DNA from: Isoetes taiwanensis
Lineage: Eukaryota > Streptophyta > Lycopodiopsida > Isoetales > Isoetaceae
Assembly: GCA_021234155.1 (NCBI GenBank)
Contig: JAJEKV010000047.1
Span: 6,723,071-6,787,070 of the forward strand
Reading direction: 5' to 3'
Length of the DNA stretch: 64,000 nucleotides
In this document: piece by piece, positions 23,436-36,254 of the stretch
Layout of the letters: each line of letters begins with the position of its first letter
Position numbering within the stretch: position 1 is the stretch's first letter
Notes under the pieces: model-generated
What the model was told of the DNA's origin: nothing
Database searches by the model: none
Seen by the model: only the letters and a program-made list of their open reading frames with translations
Program-made: the position numbers and the translations under genes

Positions 23436-23860
23436 AGTATTTGAATTTGATGCAGAAGACCGTTGCTATGTTGCCAAGATTATCAAAAACATTAGCCCAT
23501 AAATCATAATAATAGGAGCCGCACTAGAAGATATTGTTTATTGTGAGCCTGATAAGCACACATTGATTGTGGAGGATATCTCCGTCAGGACTGAACTTGC
23601 AACCAACTTGCTTCATGCTAACATAATTTCTTTAATAAATAAGCATGCTGTTTCATATGTTTAAAATGGAAACTATGTGACAACCTTTGTGAGATTTCAG
23701 AATGACTGCATTGAAAATGTTTCTATCTTTTCAATGTTGAACTATCACATGCAGGTATGTATGGAGATATATTTGATTTTACAAAGGATGAAACACGTTG
23801 CAATTGACATTGCGCATGCACTTAAATACCTTCATTTTGTTTTATTCACTTAGTTGAGAT
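23436..23860 (+). pseudogene. Possible protein-kinase remnant
   Basis: Broken frames give phrases in kinase order: TELATNLLHANIISLI (like the helix-C to strand-4 stretch H.NI..L), a CIENVSIF block, and near 23790 MKHVAIDIAHALKYLHF, which resembles the helix-E stretch before the catalytic loop of plant receptor-like kinases. Stops interrupt it and no catalytic loop is visible. This is a tentative call from short matches only. Confidence 0.35.
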
Positions 23861-25114
23861 AAAAGATGCTTAACTTGTTTTCCTAATTTGTTGGCCAATA
23901 TATTATTAACAAGAGCATTAATTTTACAATGCCACATATAAAGAAAAAAACCACAGACACATCTAGAGAGTCAACTATACTTCCAATTACATTGCAATGG
24001 AACATAATTATTTTATGCAATCAAGATGCCATCTTTGTTAGAATGAGTCTAACTTTGCCCATAATCTCATGTCAATTTGATAACTGGATGATAGATTGTA
24101 CATCTTGTACATTGTACCGAAAAACTATCTCTTCTGGTTCATCCAGCATTGCTAATCTTTTTGAACTTCAGAGATCATTAAAAATTTGGAATAATATTAA
24201 CATATGTAAGCGCTGATTCTTTAAGCATGAGTTCTTGCAGTTATGACTTGGGGGTATTTCAGGTCCAAGTTATATAGCACATTGCTAAAGAAGAAACTAG
24301 TCAGCAAAGGTTAATGATCTTGAGAAGAGTAACATCCAGTCAATTGGAATGGTTATTCGTTAGAGAACAAATTAAAATGGCAATCCTTAAAGAATTTGTT
24401 TGTTGACAACCATTTAAAAACAAAGAATCTTAGAGCTTGTGCATGACAAAAAGCTACCTACACTTCTAGGTTTCCATGAAACACTGTCAATAACAAGGTC
24501 GCATGAACTCCACAATAGTATTACACAGAGAAATGACATAGCAACAGAAAAACCAATGGTAGCTAATCATCACGCATGTTATCTATTTTCATTCTTGAGC
24601 CGCAATTTAGGATATCCTATCTTGGGCATGTCATTCTCAATTAAACACATTTGATGGAATATATATATTCTGCCTTCAAGAATAGGCTTACTTGATTGAT
24701 AATGTCTCAATGTTGAAAATTCAACCTGTCAATCATCCCATTGCTCAAGCAACATAACTCTTCAAACACTTTATAAGCCACATATTTTACACAAATAGCT
24801 TCAATATTGTACTAGTCGGCAAAATCAGTCAGTTTAGGTCTGTAATAAGAAAATTGATTATGCTTGAGATCCTACATATACCAGCATACTATTGAGTTGC
24901 CTAAATCTGGGAATACATTTAATGGCCTAGGTCAACATTGTTACATCAAGTGTTTCTTGGAAAGATGGCCATTAGACCCTATCTAGCAATGAAAATAGAA
25001 ATGTATCTGATTCAAACCTTTAGCTTACTTAGTCCATAGCCAAAATATTCATAAGAATATGAAAATATAATTGCGTGCATTTAATTTGAATTGAACCAGA
25101 AATCTTTTTCTTTT
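23861..25114. other. No recognisable gene
   Basis: AT-rich spacer. The frames present (for example 23929-24216) lack any family motif. Confidence 0.55.
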
Positions 25115-25232
25115 TTCTTTCTTCTTTCTTCTTTCTTCTTTCTTCTTTCTTCTTTCTTCTTTCTTCTTTCTTCTTTCTTCTTTCTTCTTTCTTCTTTCTT
25201 CTTTCTTCTTTCTTCTTTCTTTTTTCTTTTTC
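25115..25232. repeat. (CTTCTTT)n heptanucleotide microsatellite
   Basis: About 15 near-perfect 7-base units, pyrimidine on the plus strand, ending in T-rich interruptions. Its 7-base period makes long spurious open frames on both strands. Confidence 0.95.
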
Positions 25233-25433
25233 TTTTTCTTTTTGTCATGCTTCTTAATCATCACTCCTTCAACACAAGCCACATACAAGAAATTTGACCC
25301 AAAAAAACCAGCTTGAACTAGTCAAAACTAGTGCAAACATCAGCATTGGTCAATACCTTTGCTGTCTTATCTGGCCGTACAATCAATTTTTCATTTACTT
25401 TAGCCAATATTTTTTGAAAATATAGTAAAAAAT

Positions 25434-26887
<1,454 letters not shown>

Positions 26888-26972
26888 TATTGCAATTGGT
26901 ATAGATGGCTAATGTGTTGAGTTTTAAACCATCTTGCATGGGTTCAAGCCTAGCTTTTGACTTTTTTTTTTT
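26888..26972 (+). other. tRNA-like sequence (possible SINE head)
   Basis: TTGGTATAGATGGCTAATG is A-box-like. GGGTTCAAGCC 3' of it fits the B-box consensus, and a run of ten T residues follows at 26962-26971 as a Pol III stop. The arms do not fold into a clean cloverleaf, so a functional tRNA is unlikely. Confidence 0.4.
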
Positions 26973-27183
26973 CGTACTTTAGGTATTCGACTTATACAAT
27001 AATCTTTTAGGTATTCGATTTACACAATTTATGAGTCTAATACCCAATTTTTGTATTCCACTTACAAAAAAGAAGTGAATTTACGAGTACAACATCTATT
27101 GAAAAACAAGCACCGATTCAGATAAAACTTTATACATAAAATTGTAAAGAACGTCCAAAATCTACTTACAAGAAAAATAATCG

Positions 27184-27472
27184 CCATGGCCAAGGCCGCC
27201 ACAAACATTTCTCTTTATCGACTCCCCATGTCATAAATGAGTCCATAAAGAGGAATGGCTGTGGCTTTGGCTGATATGGACATCTCTTTATATTGACTCA
27301 TGGTGTGAAGTTGGAACGTTGCAGAAAGCAAGTAAAAGCTAAAACTAAAAGTCACCATGAACATATAAGTCATAAAGACCTTCAGGATGTTGACCTCGGC
27401 ATGATCCCTTAAAAGACTGAAGTACCTTTTAGCTTTATCCAAGAATGGTGATCTAAGATAATTTATCCCCAA
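27184..27472 (-). pseudogene. Probable NPF transporter exon fragment
   Basis: The minus-strand frame starts like NPF exon 4 (PFLDKA), continues with AEVNILKVFMTYMFMVTFSF in the position of the helix after the central loop, and reaches IPLYGLIYD, comparable to the FIPIYDK block of the gene at 20912-22810. It lacks the other exons and the C-terminal helices, and is quite diverged from the neighbouring copy. Either a relic of an old tandem NPF or a fragment moved by transposition. Confidence 0.5.
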
Positions 27473-27859
27473 GTTTAAGCAATGGTTGTCAATGCATATG
27501 AATGTTCTTGTGTTCTAACATTGATTTGCTCCCAAAAGATTTACCTCGTGCTATGGTGGAATATTTATTGGTTCATTACAACCATCTTGCTAACCTACTC
27601 CATTAATTAAGAGTACAAAGTAAAACCGATAAAAATAAAATCAGCTTAGTATAACTTGTCGAATTATGGGCTTGTGTTCATTCTACTCCCTGTCCAATCA
27701 ATTTCTCATATCCTCACCAACCATTTTACCTGATATATTTCTCACCTAGAAAAGTGATTTTCATTTGGGCAAAATTTGAGTCAGTAATCACATGGGGTAA
27801 TGAGTTCCATGGGTTAATCCATCTAATAGATTAGTTTCTGTTCTCTAATGCTCACAATT

Positions 27860-29512
27860 CCTCGTTAGTGATATCCAACCCTATAGCCACAAGCCAATTT
27901 GGGCACATGCTACCAGATTTGCCAGGCTATCAGCACTACTCATTGTTCGATGAGTGCATATGCAAGCAGGAACATAGGTTATTGCCTGCTACTATAGAAT
28001 GGCGTTGGCATCATCAGTCTCCCTATACAAGACAGACAGACACAATCATTACGTTTGGGGTTACGTATGGGTTATGTCTGCATTGACGACTTCCTCTTTA
28101 TGGCCGCATGCTACTTCCCACATGCTGAATCTAACTTTTATCATTGTTGCTCAGATGTGGATAGGCTACATGTCGATATGTATGATGACATACAACAACA
28201 CAGATAGTTGGACGGGGTCGTGTTTCTTGGGGACTTTAATGCACGCACGGAAATGGAAAACTAACAAAGTTTGACGGCTTGGCAGAGAACATGTTACAAC
28301 TCTGCCCTGCAGAGACTGCTTGGCTCGGATGACAGATTTCACCTGGTCATGCGATGGCAGACAATTGCTTCAAATGTGCAGCATCTTTGACTTGTCATTT
28401 GCAATGATTTAGCGCAATGGCCATCCTTTGCCAGATACACTTATAGGCAGGAGAAACAAAGGAGTGGCTCCAATGTTGTGGTTTTCGTACTGGTGGCTGA
28501 GCGGGATATGCACTTATTATCCACCTTCGTGTTGACACAGATAATAGAGATGCAGAAGTAGACTTTGATCGCTAACCACTTCTTTTGCAGCTGGCTTGGC
28601 AGATTGTTCAAATCCCCTGTGCTATAACTCCTCGCGTCTCATCTGCTCTTGGAGTGTGGGCATGCAAAGTCTTATGCCCAGATGCACACAGATGATCTGG
28701 CGGGAAGTTTGTAGCTTTCAATGATACAGTAACAGGGACCAACACTCCAATGATAATCACAGAGGCAGAGTTTGCCTAGGGCTTACAACATCTTGCCAAT
28801 GAAAATGCAGCAGACTTAGATGGCATGCCAGCAAAGCTGCTCAAATGGGCAGGACCACCCATAGTGCTCATCCTAGCTGCATTGTTCAACATGGCATTAC
28901 AGAAAGCCTTCCCCCCACAGTGGACCACTAGCAGGGTTGTTCCCATCTACAAGGCAAATTAGGGAAAAATAATGGTCAGTTCGCTATTTGCATAACTGCT
29001 GGTCGGCATTCACGAGCAATAGTTGACTATGTGGGTGGAGGAAGCAGAGGCATAAGACCTCACACACGCAGGATTCAGGCCCTGACGCTCGACCATTGAT
29101 CATATTTTATGTTGCAGACCTTGATTGAAGATAGTCAGAATTGCGGCAGGACCTATGTTGCTGCTTTGTTGATTTTGTAAAGGCTTTTGACATTGTGCCT
29201 CGAGAAAAGTTGTGTGAGATAGTTAAGCCCCCCGTGGATTTGCAAAAGGTGGTAAATAGCTGTATGAGACATGCTCATGTCAACTGACACCATTTAGTCA
29301 ACTATAATAGTAGTATTAGGGTCCATCAGGGGAGCCCACTCTCCCCTATACTGTTTGATCTTTACATTGATCAGTTAGAAGGTTGGCTTGCTGAATGTGG
29401 AGGCAATAGAGCTCAGCTCATGAACCTTATCATTAGGCAACTCATATGCACTGGCGATATGGACCTCTTAACTTACACCCCAGATGATATGCAGTGCCAT
29501 TTGGATGCCCTA
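27860..29512 (+). mobile_element. LINE, family 1, endonuclease to RT, decayed
   Basis: Frames broken by many stops encode an APE-type endonuclease (a VVFLGDFNART-like block near 28230) and then the RT opening (MPAKLLKWAGPPIVLILAAL near 28830, DFVKAFDIVPREKL near 29175, FDLYIDQLE near 29360). The words parallel the LINE at 11233-12970, so it is the same family with the 5' half preserved. It stops at MQCHLDAL, which in the other copy lies mid-RT, and goes straight into a run of about 20 A. Confidence 0.8.
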
Positions 29513-30444
29513 GAAAAAAAAAAAAAAAAAAAATTTAATTATTTTTCTTTTTAATCATCAATTATGGAAATTAAGTACAATAAAGGTGACGTGCACGACT
29601 AAAGATATCAGCCACATCCGCCCAAAATTATATAGGCTTAACAGAAAACCTATAAATAATCTAAAAACAAAGGTAGAAGTATCATCTAGCATAATAGCCT
29701 GCATGAATATATTCAATGGCCATATAATTCAGAGACCACTGAAAAAAAGAAGATCTTAAAACAAAAAGTTTAAGTATATATCAACAAGAGACTTCAAGGT
29801 TAAATTCATAACAGTTTCGTATTCCAGCCGAGTTGTTATTACAGATTCAAATTTCTAGGATATCCTCTTTGACTTAGCCGAATCACTTTGCAAAGATACT
29901 AAGAGCCAAAGATCTGCCAAGGAACTGAGCACAAAAGCAGACAGGGAATTAGAAATTATAGGATTCAATGTAGTGGAAATGATCTTGAAATTGAGGGTTT
30001 AGGATTGGAATAAAATGCTTCCCCCGATCTACAATTTCAATCAACCTATTTGAATTGCATATGGAATATAGATGGATCACAGTGCCATAGCAATCTGCTC
30101 TTCCTCTGTGGTAATAATAGCACTCTCTATAAAATTCAAATTGCCTATCTGTCATGTCATTGCTGTTTGCATTCATGAACCACTAGAGGACATACATGAG
30201 CTGTGTTTCTCTGCAGAATTCTTTTGCCCAAGCCACTTCCCTTTCAGGGATTTCATGTAGCTCCTGCATGAGCTTCCCTTTAACATGCCAGAAACTATAA
30301 TCACATTCAGGCTGTACTTGATTCTGCTCCCGACTTTGGACAGATAGTGGCTGACCTATATACTTGGAAGCTTCTATTTCATCAAATTGTAGATCCAACT
30401 TGTACTTGCAATTCCATAGATAATCTAGCATCAATAGAATCATT
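29513..30444. other. Poly-A run and unassigned open stretch
   Basis: Begins with the A-run ending the LINE (to about 29533). On the minus strand, 30443-29949 stays open except for one stop and codes for a charged, tyrosine-rich sequence (YFYRECYYYHRGRADC-like). I recognise no family; it may belong to the 3' part of the L1-like element or be a separate gene relic. Confidence 0.4.
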
Positions 30445-33058
30445 GTTTTTTTTTTATTGAAGGCCGTCTATATATTTATATTATATGTTTAGGAAATGTT
30501 ACAAAAAACCACTTTTAGCACGGGAAGTGTAACCCTATATATAAAATGTTACTCAGAGATTCTCAACAGACTTAGAGAAAGATATAGGTCAGCAAGATAT
30601 CAAAGATTTATCCATTTACCCTTTTCCATAAAAGGGATCTAATGGTATGACTTGAAATTCCCGCATTTCCTTGCCTTTCCCTTGATCACCATGTGAAACA
30701 TGCAGTAGATGCACATATAGAGATGCGCCTTAGCCATATTAAATCTTCCCCCCCGAGTCTTTAGCCTTACACAGCAGTTCTCTTCAAACATCATAATTCT
30801 GGTCACAGCAGCATCTACAACCGCATGTGTCCTTGTGCTCGTGATATTAGCTGCTCCAAAAAGCTTCATCTACACATTATTCGCCCTGAAATTGATTCTG
30901 CTCCATTTCAATTTTCTCGTCATCATGAACAGAACATCTAAAAATGCAACACAATTAGTTGTTAATCTCATGAATCTGATTAATATCATATTGAACCTGC
31001 TTAATTATCCCTTCAGGGGGAATGATTTCACAATTAAAAATAAAGGCATCTCTTCCTCTCTGGATTCTCCAAAGGAGAATATAGATCCTCCAGCCACAAG
31101 GGTTGGAAGGCATAAAGAAGTCAGCTTCGTTTAAAGCTACAAGATTCAAACCAAAAATATTAGAGGTGAGCTCCAAAATCCATTGCCTAAACAGGTGATT
31201 CTCATCCTCCCTAGCATTTAGATACCTGTCACAAACATCAGAGTTAGCCATAGGTAATTTATGCCTCTTACTATTGGTTGCCAAGCTTTTGATGGGACTG
31301 TTCCACATATATTTCAAATTGCTTCTGCCCCTATGTGGCTGAACTCCCCATTTCTAATGGATTGTTATTTCTTGGTTGCTCATGAGAAACTTGTAAGCTA
31401 TTCTCGCTGTGTATCCTTGCTTTCCATTATGCTGACAGGAATCCTCAGCATTGGACCAGGTACCTTGAGAGATGATATTGATAATAGCTTCATAAAGCAT
31501 CTTTGTATTATTATCCTCCTCTACAAGAACCGAGCTATAGAAATTTATAATCCCATTGTTATCAAACAAATCTTTGATGAGAATGACCCCTTTTGCTTTC
31601 CATAGCTTGATCAGGGAAATGACAAGCAAGGCATATATCTGGGTTATCTAGAATTAATGCCAGATTCCGGAAGATGGACTGCTCCATTGAAAGACCCTTC
31701 TTCCATGTGTACATGTGTATGATCTCCAGCCAAGCCTTGATCCACTTCTTGATAATACCTGGCGTGTTAGTAGGGACAGAGAAGGGAAAATAAATCGAGT
31801 GGGGAAGCTCCATTTTTGGTGATCTCCATCCGTATAGTTGGCATCTGTTGATATAGTGTCTGATTAGAATAGAGATCGGGTGCCTAATTTTGTTATGGCA
31901 GGCCTTGTAGAAGTATTTTGCAGCCAAGGCCAATCCTTGTTTCTCGATATCAATAGTACCAAGGCCTCCATTCTTCTTAGTTTTACAGCATTCCTTCATT
32001 GACACAGGCGCCAGCACCTTATATTTTGACCACAAGCAATGAATTTGCCAATAATATTCTGAAGCTTATTAGAAACCTTTTTAGGAGCCATAATAACCGA
32101 AGATTGATAAACATGAGACGAGGAGATCACAAAATTAGCAATAATAGCTCTGCCATTTTTAGATAGATATTTAGAGTTTAGTGAGTCAATCTTTTTATAG
32201 AACTTATCTATAATATTGCTCCACAAGTCTGAAGCGTTACATCTAATAGCATAGGGTACCCCCAAAATCTTGAACTTGGTGCTGGGGCAATTATACTTAC
32301 AGCCCAAAAGGCCAGCCACCTGTTTTCCTTTGTCCTCATTCCTTGTTTGAATTGCTGATTTAAGAGGATTGATCTTGCATCCTGAAGCATCCCCAAAATC
32401 ATTTAGAATCTGCTGAGTGTTCATAATGGATTTATGGTCCATGGATATCAAGATAAAAGTATCATCTGTAAAATGACCATTAAGGATTTAGTCTGCCTGA
32501 GTGTTCTCAGGGAGATGAAGACCCTTAATTAAGTTAGTAGACTTGGCTTCATCCAGTTTACTGTGAAGAGCCTCCATTACAATTAAAAAAAGAAAGGGAA
32601 CTAGAGGACAACCTTGTTTAACCCCTCTCTGAATAGAGAAAAAGGGGCTGCACTCACCATTTCAAAGAAAATCCCAGCTTACCGTGTCAAAGGCCTTGGT
32701 ATCCAATTTTAGGAAAGAAACCTGAGCCCATTGGAGACCCAAAATAGCAGTGACTACATTGCCAAGAATAAATATGTCCTTGAGATATGCAGATTGAGAA
32801 CTACTGATGATACAATCTAGAATCTTCTTTAGTCTAGCAGCAATAGCACCTGCAATTATCTTGTAAATAACATTAGACAAGGAAATAGGTCTATAATCAG
32901 AAAGGGAGAGAGGAAAATCCATCTTGGAAATGAGAGCAATAAAGCTAGTATTAATCCGAGCATCCAAACATTTCCCTACTCTGAACTCGATGTAATCCCC
33001 TAAAAGAGGCCAAGCTTTCTTGAAAAACCTAACTGGAAGACCATCCGGCCCAGGAGTT
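30445..33058 (-). mobile_element. L1-clade LINE (family 2), interrupted by gypsy D
   Basis: Read on the minus strand from 33058: DARINTSFIALISKMD and DYRPISLSNVIYKIIAG (RT opening), FLKLDTKAFDTVSWDFL (catalytic palm), a VKQGCPL block near 32610, FTDDTFIL near 32460 in the YADD position, a thumb region with GRAIIANFVIS, and the C-terminal GGLGTIDIEKQGLALAAKY typical of plant L1 elements near 31930. The decayed tail runs to about 30640. An A-rich stretch (T-run at 30446-30457 on the plus strand) marks the likely 3' end. Stops and frameshifts occur throughout. The 5' half is absent: sequence ends in the TPGPDGLP-type block exactly where the gypsy D LTR starts. Confidence 0.88.
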
Positions 33059-33560
33059 TGTCATGAACCTACACGAAAACAAGGAAAATATGTGGAAAAT
33101 ACGCAAGAAATACGGAAGAAAGACGCCAAGATCGGCAAAGAATCTGATATATGAACAAGAATCAAGAGTACAATGGCCCGAAGGCAAGCAGGAACACGAG
33201 ACAGATGTCTAGAAGGCTCAAGACTGGCATTGAACATAATGGTTCGTCGAGAAGGAGATGCCTCCTTATATATGTAGGCCAACGATCAGGATCGCGCGCA
33301 CTCCAATGGATGAGATCATGCCAAGTGTCATGCATGCATGTAGGTTCTAGAATATTCTAGAACCTCCTGGAAACAGCCCCGCATATGAGAAAGACATGAG
33401 AGAATGTTTTTAACAAATATTCGTAGGGCACTTGGTAAAGGTGTGTGATTTGCAACTGGAAGGTTGTGAGTTCAAACCTTGCTCTGTGCAACTACCGTTT
33501 TGCATCCGCGTGACGATCGTCTTTTGTACATACGAGTATAATATTCGTATGGTCATCACA
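33059..33560 (-). repeat. 3' LTR of gypsy element D
   Basis: On the minus strand it starts TGTGATGACC right after a G-rich purine tract (GTGGGGGGGA) and ends TTCATGACA. At 502 bp it is longer than LTR A but collinear with it. TSD comparison is impossible because the other end of the element is lost. Confidence 0.88.
33424..33503 (+). other. tRNA-like module antisense within LTR D
   Basis: Antisense to the LTR: an A-box-like CTTGGTAAAGGTG, a 7-base loop TTTGCAA, and a good B-box GTTCAAACC. It aligns with the module in LTR A and is followed in both by the shared phrase TTTTGCATC. Its B-box is better kept than in LTR A, whose A-box is better kept. Confidence 0.5.
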
Positions 33561-33689
33561 TCCCCCCCACGACGGCGACGAGTCCTCGAGCTGGGGCTGG
33601 AGTACTCAAACTTGGCTTATCCGGGTAACGTCGGTGAAACTCTGCAATTTTATCAGGAGCATTACTCAGGGCGACATCACGCCATGTGC
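33561..33689 (-). pseudogene. Element D polyprotein C-terminal end
   Basis: Encodes TWRDVALSNAPDKIAEFHRR and ends with a proline/alanine-rich tail before the LTR. It continues the chromodomain half found at 35573-35804 on the far side of the Harbinger insertion. Confidence 0.82.
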
Positions 33690-34074
33690 CGGCCATTAAT
33701 AAAAAATTCCCTTTCTTATTAAAATTCTCCACGTGGACAAGTTGGGCACTTCGTGCTATCACACCAACATGCCCAAAACGATGCTTCGACTTGGGCACCG
33801 CGGATGAATTTCGATTCGCGCGGCGGGTGCCCAAAGCTTGGGCACCATGCCATATCATCAACAGACTGCTGATCTGGAACAGTCCCCGGGTGGTGGCCTT
33901 GGCGGGAACTGTTTCTTCACTGCTCCAATTTGTGCTTCTCTTCACCAGCGTCTGTGATTTTCAGCATCTACATTTCTCTCACAGGTATGATTGTCAGTTT
34001 TCATTTTTCCATGGTGAATGATAGTTACGAATCATCAAGTCATTGTCTTGTATTCTTTTGTGTTCATTGTCCAG

Positions 34075-34202
34075 ATGGATTTTAGTCAGTATGATGTTGT
34101 TCCTGGCACTCAGGATGATCAGTTTTCACAAATACAAGCCACCCAGTACCCTGCATTCAGTGCCACTTCCCAGCCTAGCCAGCCACCATTTGCAAATTCC
34201 AT
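34075..34202 (+). pseudogene. N-terminal piece of a possible Harbinger Myb/SANT partner ORF
   Basis: The plus-strand frame MDFSQYDVVPGTQDDQFSQI is glutamine-rich, as at the start of the second ORF of many plant PIF/Harbinger elements. It meets the transposase 3' end head-on at about 34200, as if a deletion removed the rest of both genes. Only the first 40 or so codons exist and no SANT fold is present. Confidence 0.4.
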
Positions 34203-35294
34203 GCATCAACTCCACGCTTGTTCAACAGGCATTCTCGTGCTAGATTGCACGTAGTTCCAATAGTATTCTTCTCTTGACAAGCCATCCTTGTGGCCTTTGA
34301 ATGGGCTAAGCATGTAGCTGCGTGGTGGATAAGTTGCATCCCCCACAAGACAATAAGGCTTGATATCCTCATGTATTATTTTTTTTCCTCCTGCTGACCT
34401 TTGAAACATCGTCCAATCATGTATACTTCCTGGCCAGCCTAAATCAAAATCCCAAATCAAGCAATTTTTCGATACTATTAACTGCAATAGAATTGAATGA
34501 AAGCCTTTAAGATTGTAATATTCCTAGGGGTAGGACTTTGGTGCAATGATGGATATGTGACTTCCGTCAATAGCACCAATAACAAAAGGTATCCCGTGTA
34601 TACTCTCAAATTCAGTTGCCAACTTCTTCATACGTTCAAAAGATGGCCAGCAAGTGTATAGGTTCTTTAATCTGGCATTCACAGAATGAACAAAGTCCAT
34701 CACTGCCATTTGCACTGTTGCATATCCAACACGATATAAATCAGCTATACCTATCAAAGTGTCTCCAGTGGCTAGTCTAGTCAAAGCAATCATAATTCTT
34801 TTCTCTACTGGAGTTCCTGGCCTGAATCTAGTGTCCTCTTTTTTCATTGCTGGCCCTAGTTCCTGGCACAAGTAATAAAAAGTCTGCTTGGACACACGTA
34901 GCCTCCTCTTAAATTCATGAGCAGAGTAGGTATTTAGCAAGATCAAATCCAAACCTGGACTTCCATCATATTGCCATAGCATTCTAACAGTCTCCTTTCG
35001 TTTGAGGGTGCTTGCAAATTCAGAAAATGCAACTGAAATTGATCTTAACCAATTACTCACTTTGATGTACTGGCTTACTGTGTCATCGATAAGAACGCAG
35101 AGTAATTGAGTCAGCAGTAGGAGTACCTTCAATAACTTTCTTCGTCGTTCAACAAGGGCATTAACGGAGGTGGATGGTCCTTCTCCAATTCCATAATCCA
35201 TGGTTGTATCTGGAAGCCCATCAAGTTTTAAAACTACAAACAATAGCACATACAAAATAAATAAGAATAGAGAGTGCTCACCTTCTATAGACAA
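34203..35294 (-). pseudogene. PIF/Harbinger DDE transposase (HARBI1-like nuclease)
   Basis: DNA-cutting transposase. The first part (35294-34524) carries a helix-turn-helix-like region (FRPGTPVEKRIMIALTRLAT, then GYATVQMAV) and the first catalytic aspartate in GAIDGSH. After a frameshift near 34490-34525 the second part has WPGSIHDW, the second catalytic aspartate in VGDATYP (near 34335), and the third acidic residue in VEQAWS just before a stop at about 34203, where the family normally continues for 60-80 residues. The likely natural start is MDYGIGEGPS near 35201, after a possible intron. The frameshift and short C-terminus suggest it is inactive. Confidence 0.85.
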
Positions 35295-35572
35295 GAATCT
35301 GCAGAAATTTTACATGAAAACTCCCACGAATTCTTCAAGCCCTATGCTGATTGAAACGATCTGCTGGAGCGCAATCTCTTCGACGACATCTTCAGCGATA
35401 TCAGAACTGCAACGTTTAGTTTGGTCTAGGTGGCTGTTACGTGGCAGTTATTAGGTGCCCTAGTGTGATACAATGCTCGGACGTGTGTCTGGGCACTTGC
35501 CCATTTCATCACATATATTCAAATTCCAGAATTGGGCAGGTGCCCTGTGTGATTTCGCCCTCAGATTGGAAA

Positions 35573-36254
35573 GGTCACTTGGCGAGTAACCTTTCCAATC
35601 AACAAAGTAATACAATCATCGACGAAGAAACTTGGAGTCCAGAATCTCTCGAACCTCGAACTCCTCATGATCATCAATTTCTACTAGTGGTGGCAGTGGA
35701 GGAACGCAATCTGGGAAAGTATTGACTGCATAGGGCTCCAATAGAGAAACATGAAATAATGGATATAGCCGAACAACTGGAGGGAGCTCGAGCCGGAATG
35801 CCACATTGCTGATCTGACCCGTGATCCGGTAAGGACCAAGGCGACGATAGTCAAGTTTGTTGCAGGGACGTGAGGTAGGAAGGTCCCTACGAAGAAGCCA
35901 GACAAGGTCACTAACGTGAAATTTAGGAGCTTCCTGCGATACAAATCAGCATAATGCCGATAACATTCATGTGCTCGGTGAAGATGATGCTGAAGATCCG
36001 ATTGAAGAGCCAGGGGTTTCTCAAGTCGAGACTCGGCTCTAGGATTGACCGAGTCACCACTAGCGATGCTAAGGGATCAACGAGGATCCTGACCAGAGTT
36101 CAGAAAGAATGGAGTCTGGCCAGCGGAAGTATGTACTGAGTTATTATAGGCAAACTCAGCTAGTGGAAAATAATCAACCCAATCATCCTGATGATAACTG
36201 ATAAAGCATCTTAGATATTGCTCCAGAGTCTGATTAGCGCGCTCCGCCTGCCCA
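35573..36254 (-). pseudogene. Element D integrase C-terminal region and chromodomain start
   Basis: Follows the integrase frame after a frameshift at about 36255: phrases HECYRHYADLYRR and a GPYRI-like block read backwards across 36000-35780. Next come VSLLEPYAVNTFPDC and EEFEVREILDSKFLRR, the usual linker and chromodomain start. Broken by stops at several points. Confidence 0.82.

Larger units (their letters stand above)
33690..35572 (-). mobile_element. PIF/Harbinger transposon inside element D
   Basis: The insert splits the chromodomain between YFVDWKGYSPSD (35573 side) and TWRDVAL (33689 side). Inside is a DDE nuclease gene. Several GGGCAC-containing motifs lie near both ends (33745, 33795, 33840; 35490, 35525), as in Harbinger termini, but I could not define a clean terminal repeat or a TWA target duplication, so borders are good to about 20 bp. 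Confidence 0.78.

Noticed and set aside
25049-25297. Open frames on both strands with repeating Leu-Ser-Phe or Lys/Glu/Arg patterns
   Set aside because: Produced by the 7-base microsatellite, which reads open in several frames; not a protein gene.
34075-34254. Independent plant gene starting MDFSQYDVVPG
   Set aside because: It lies entirely within the Harbinger insert and runs into the transposase 3' end; better explained as the truncated partner ORF.
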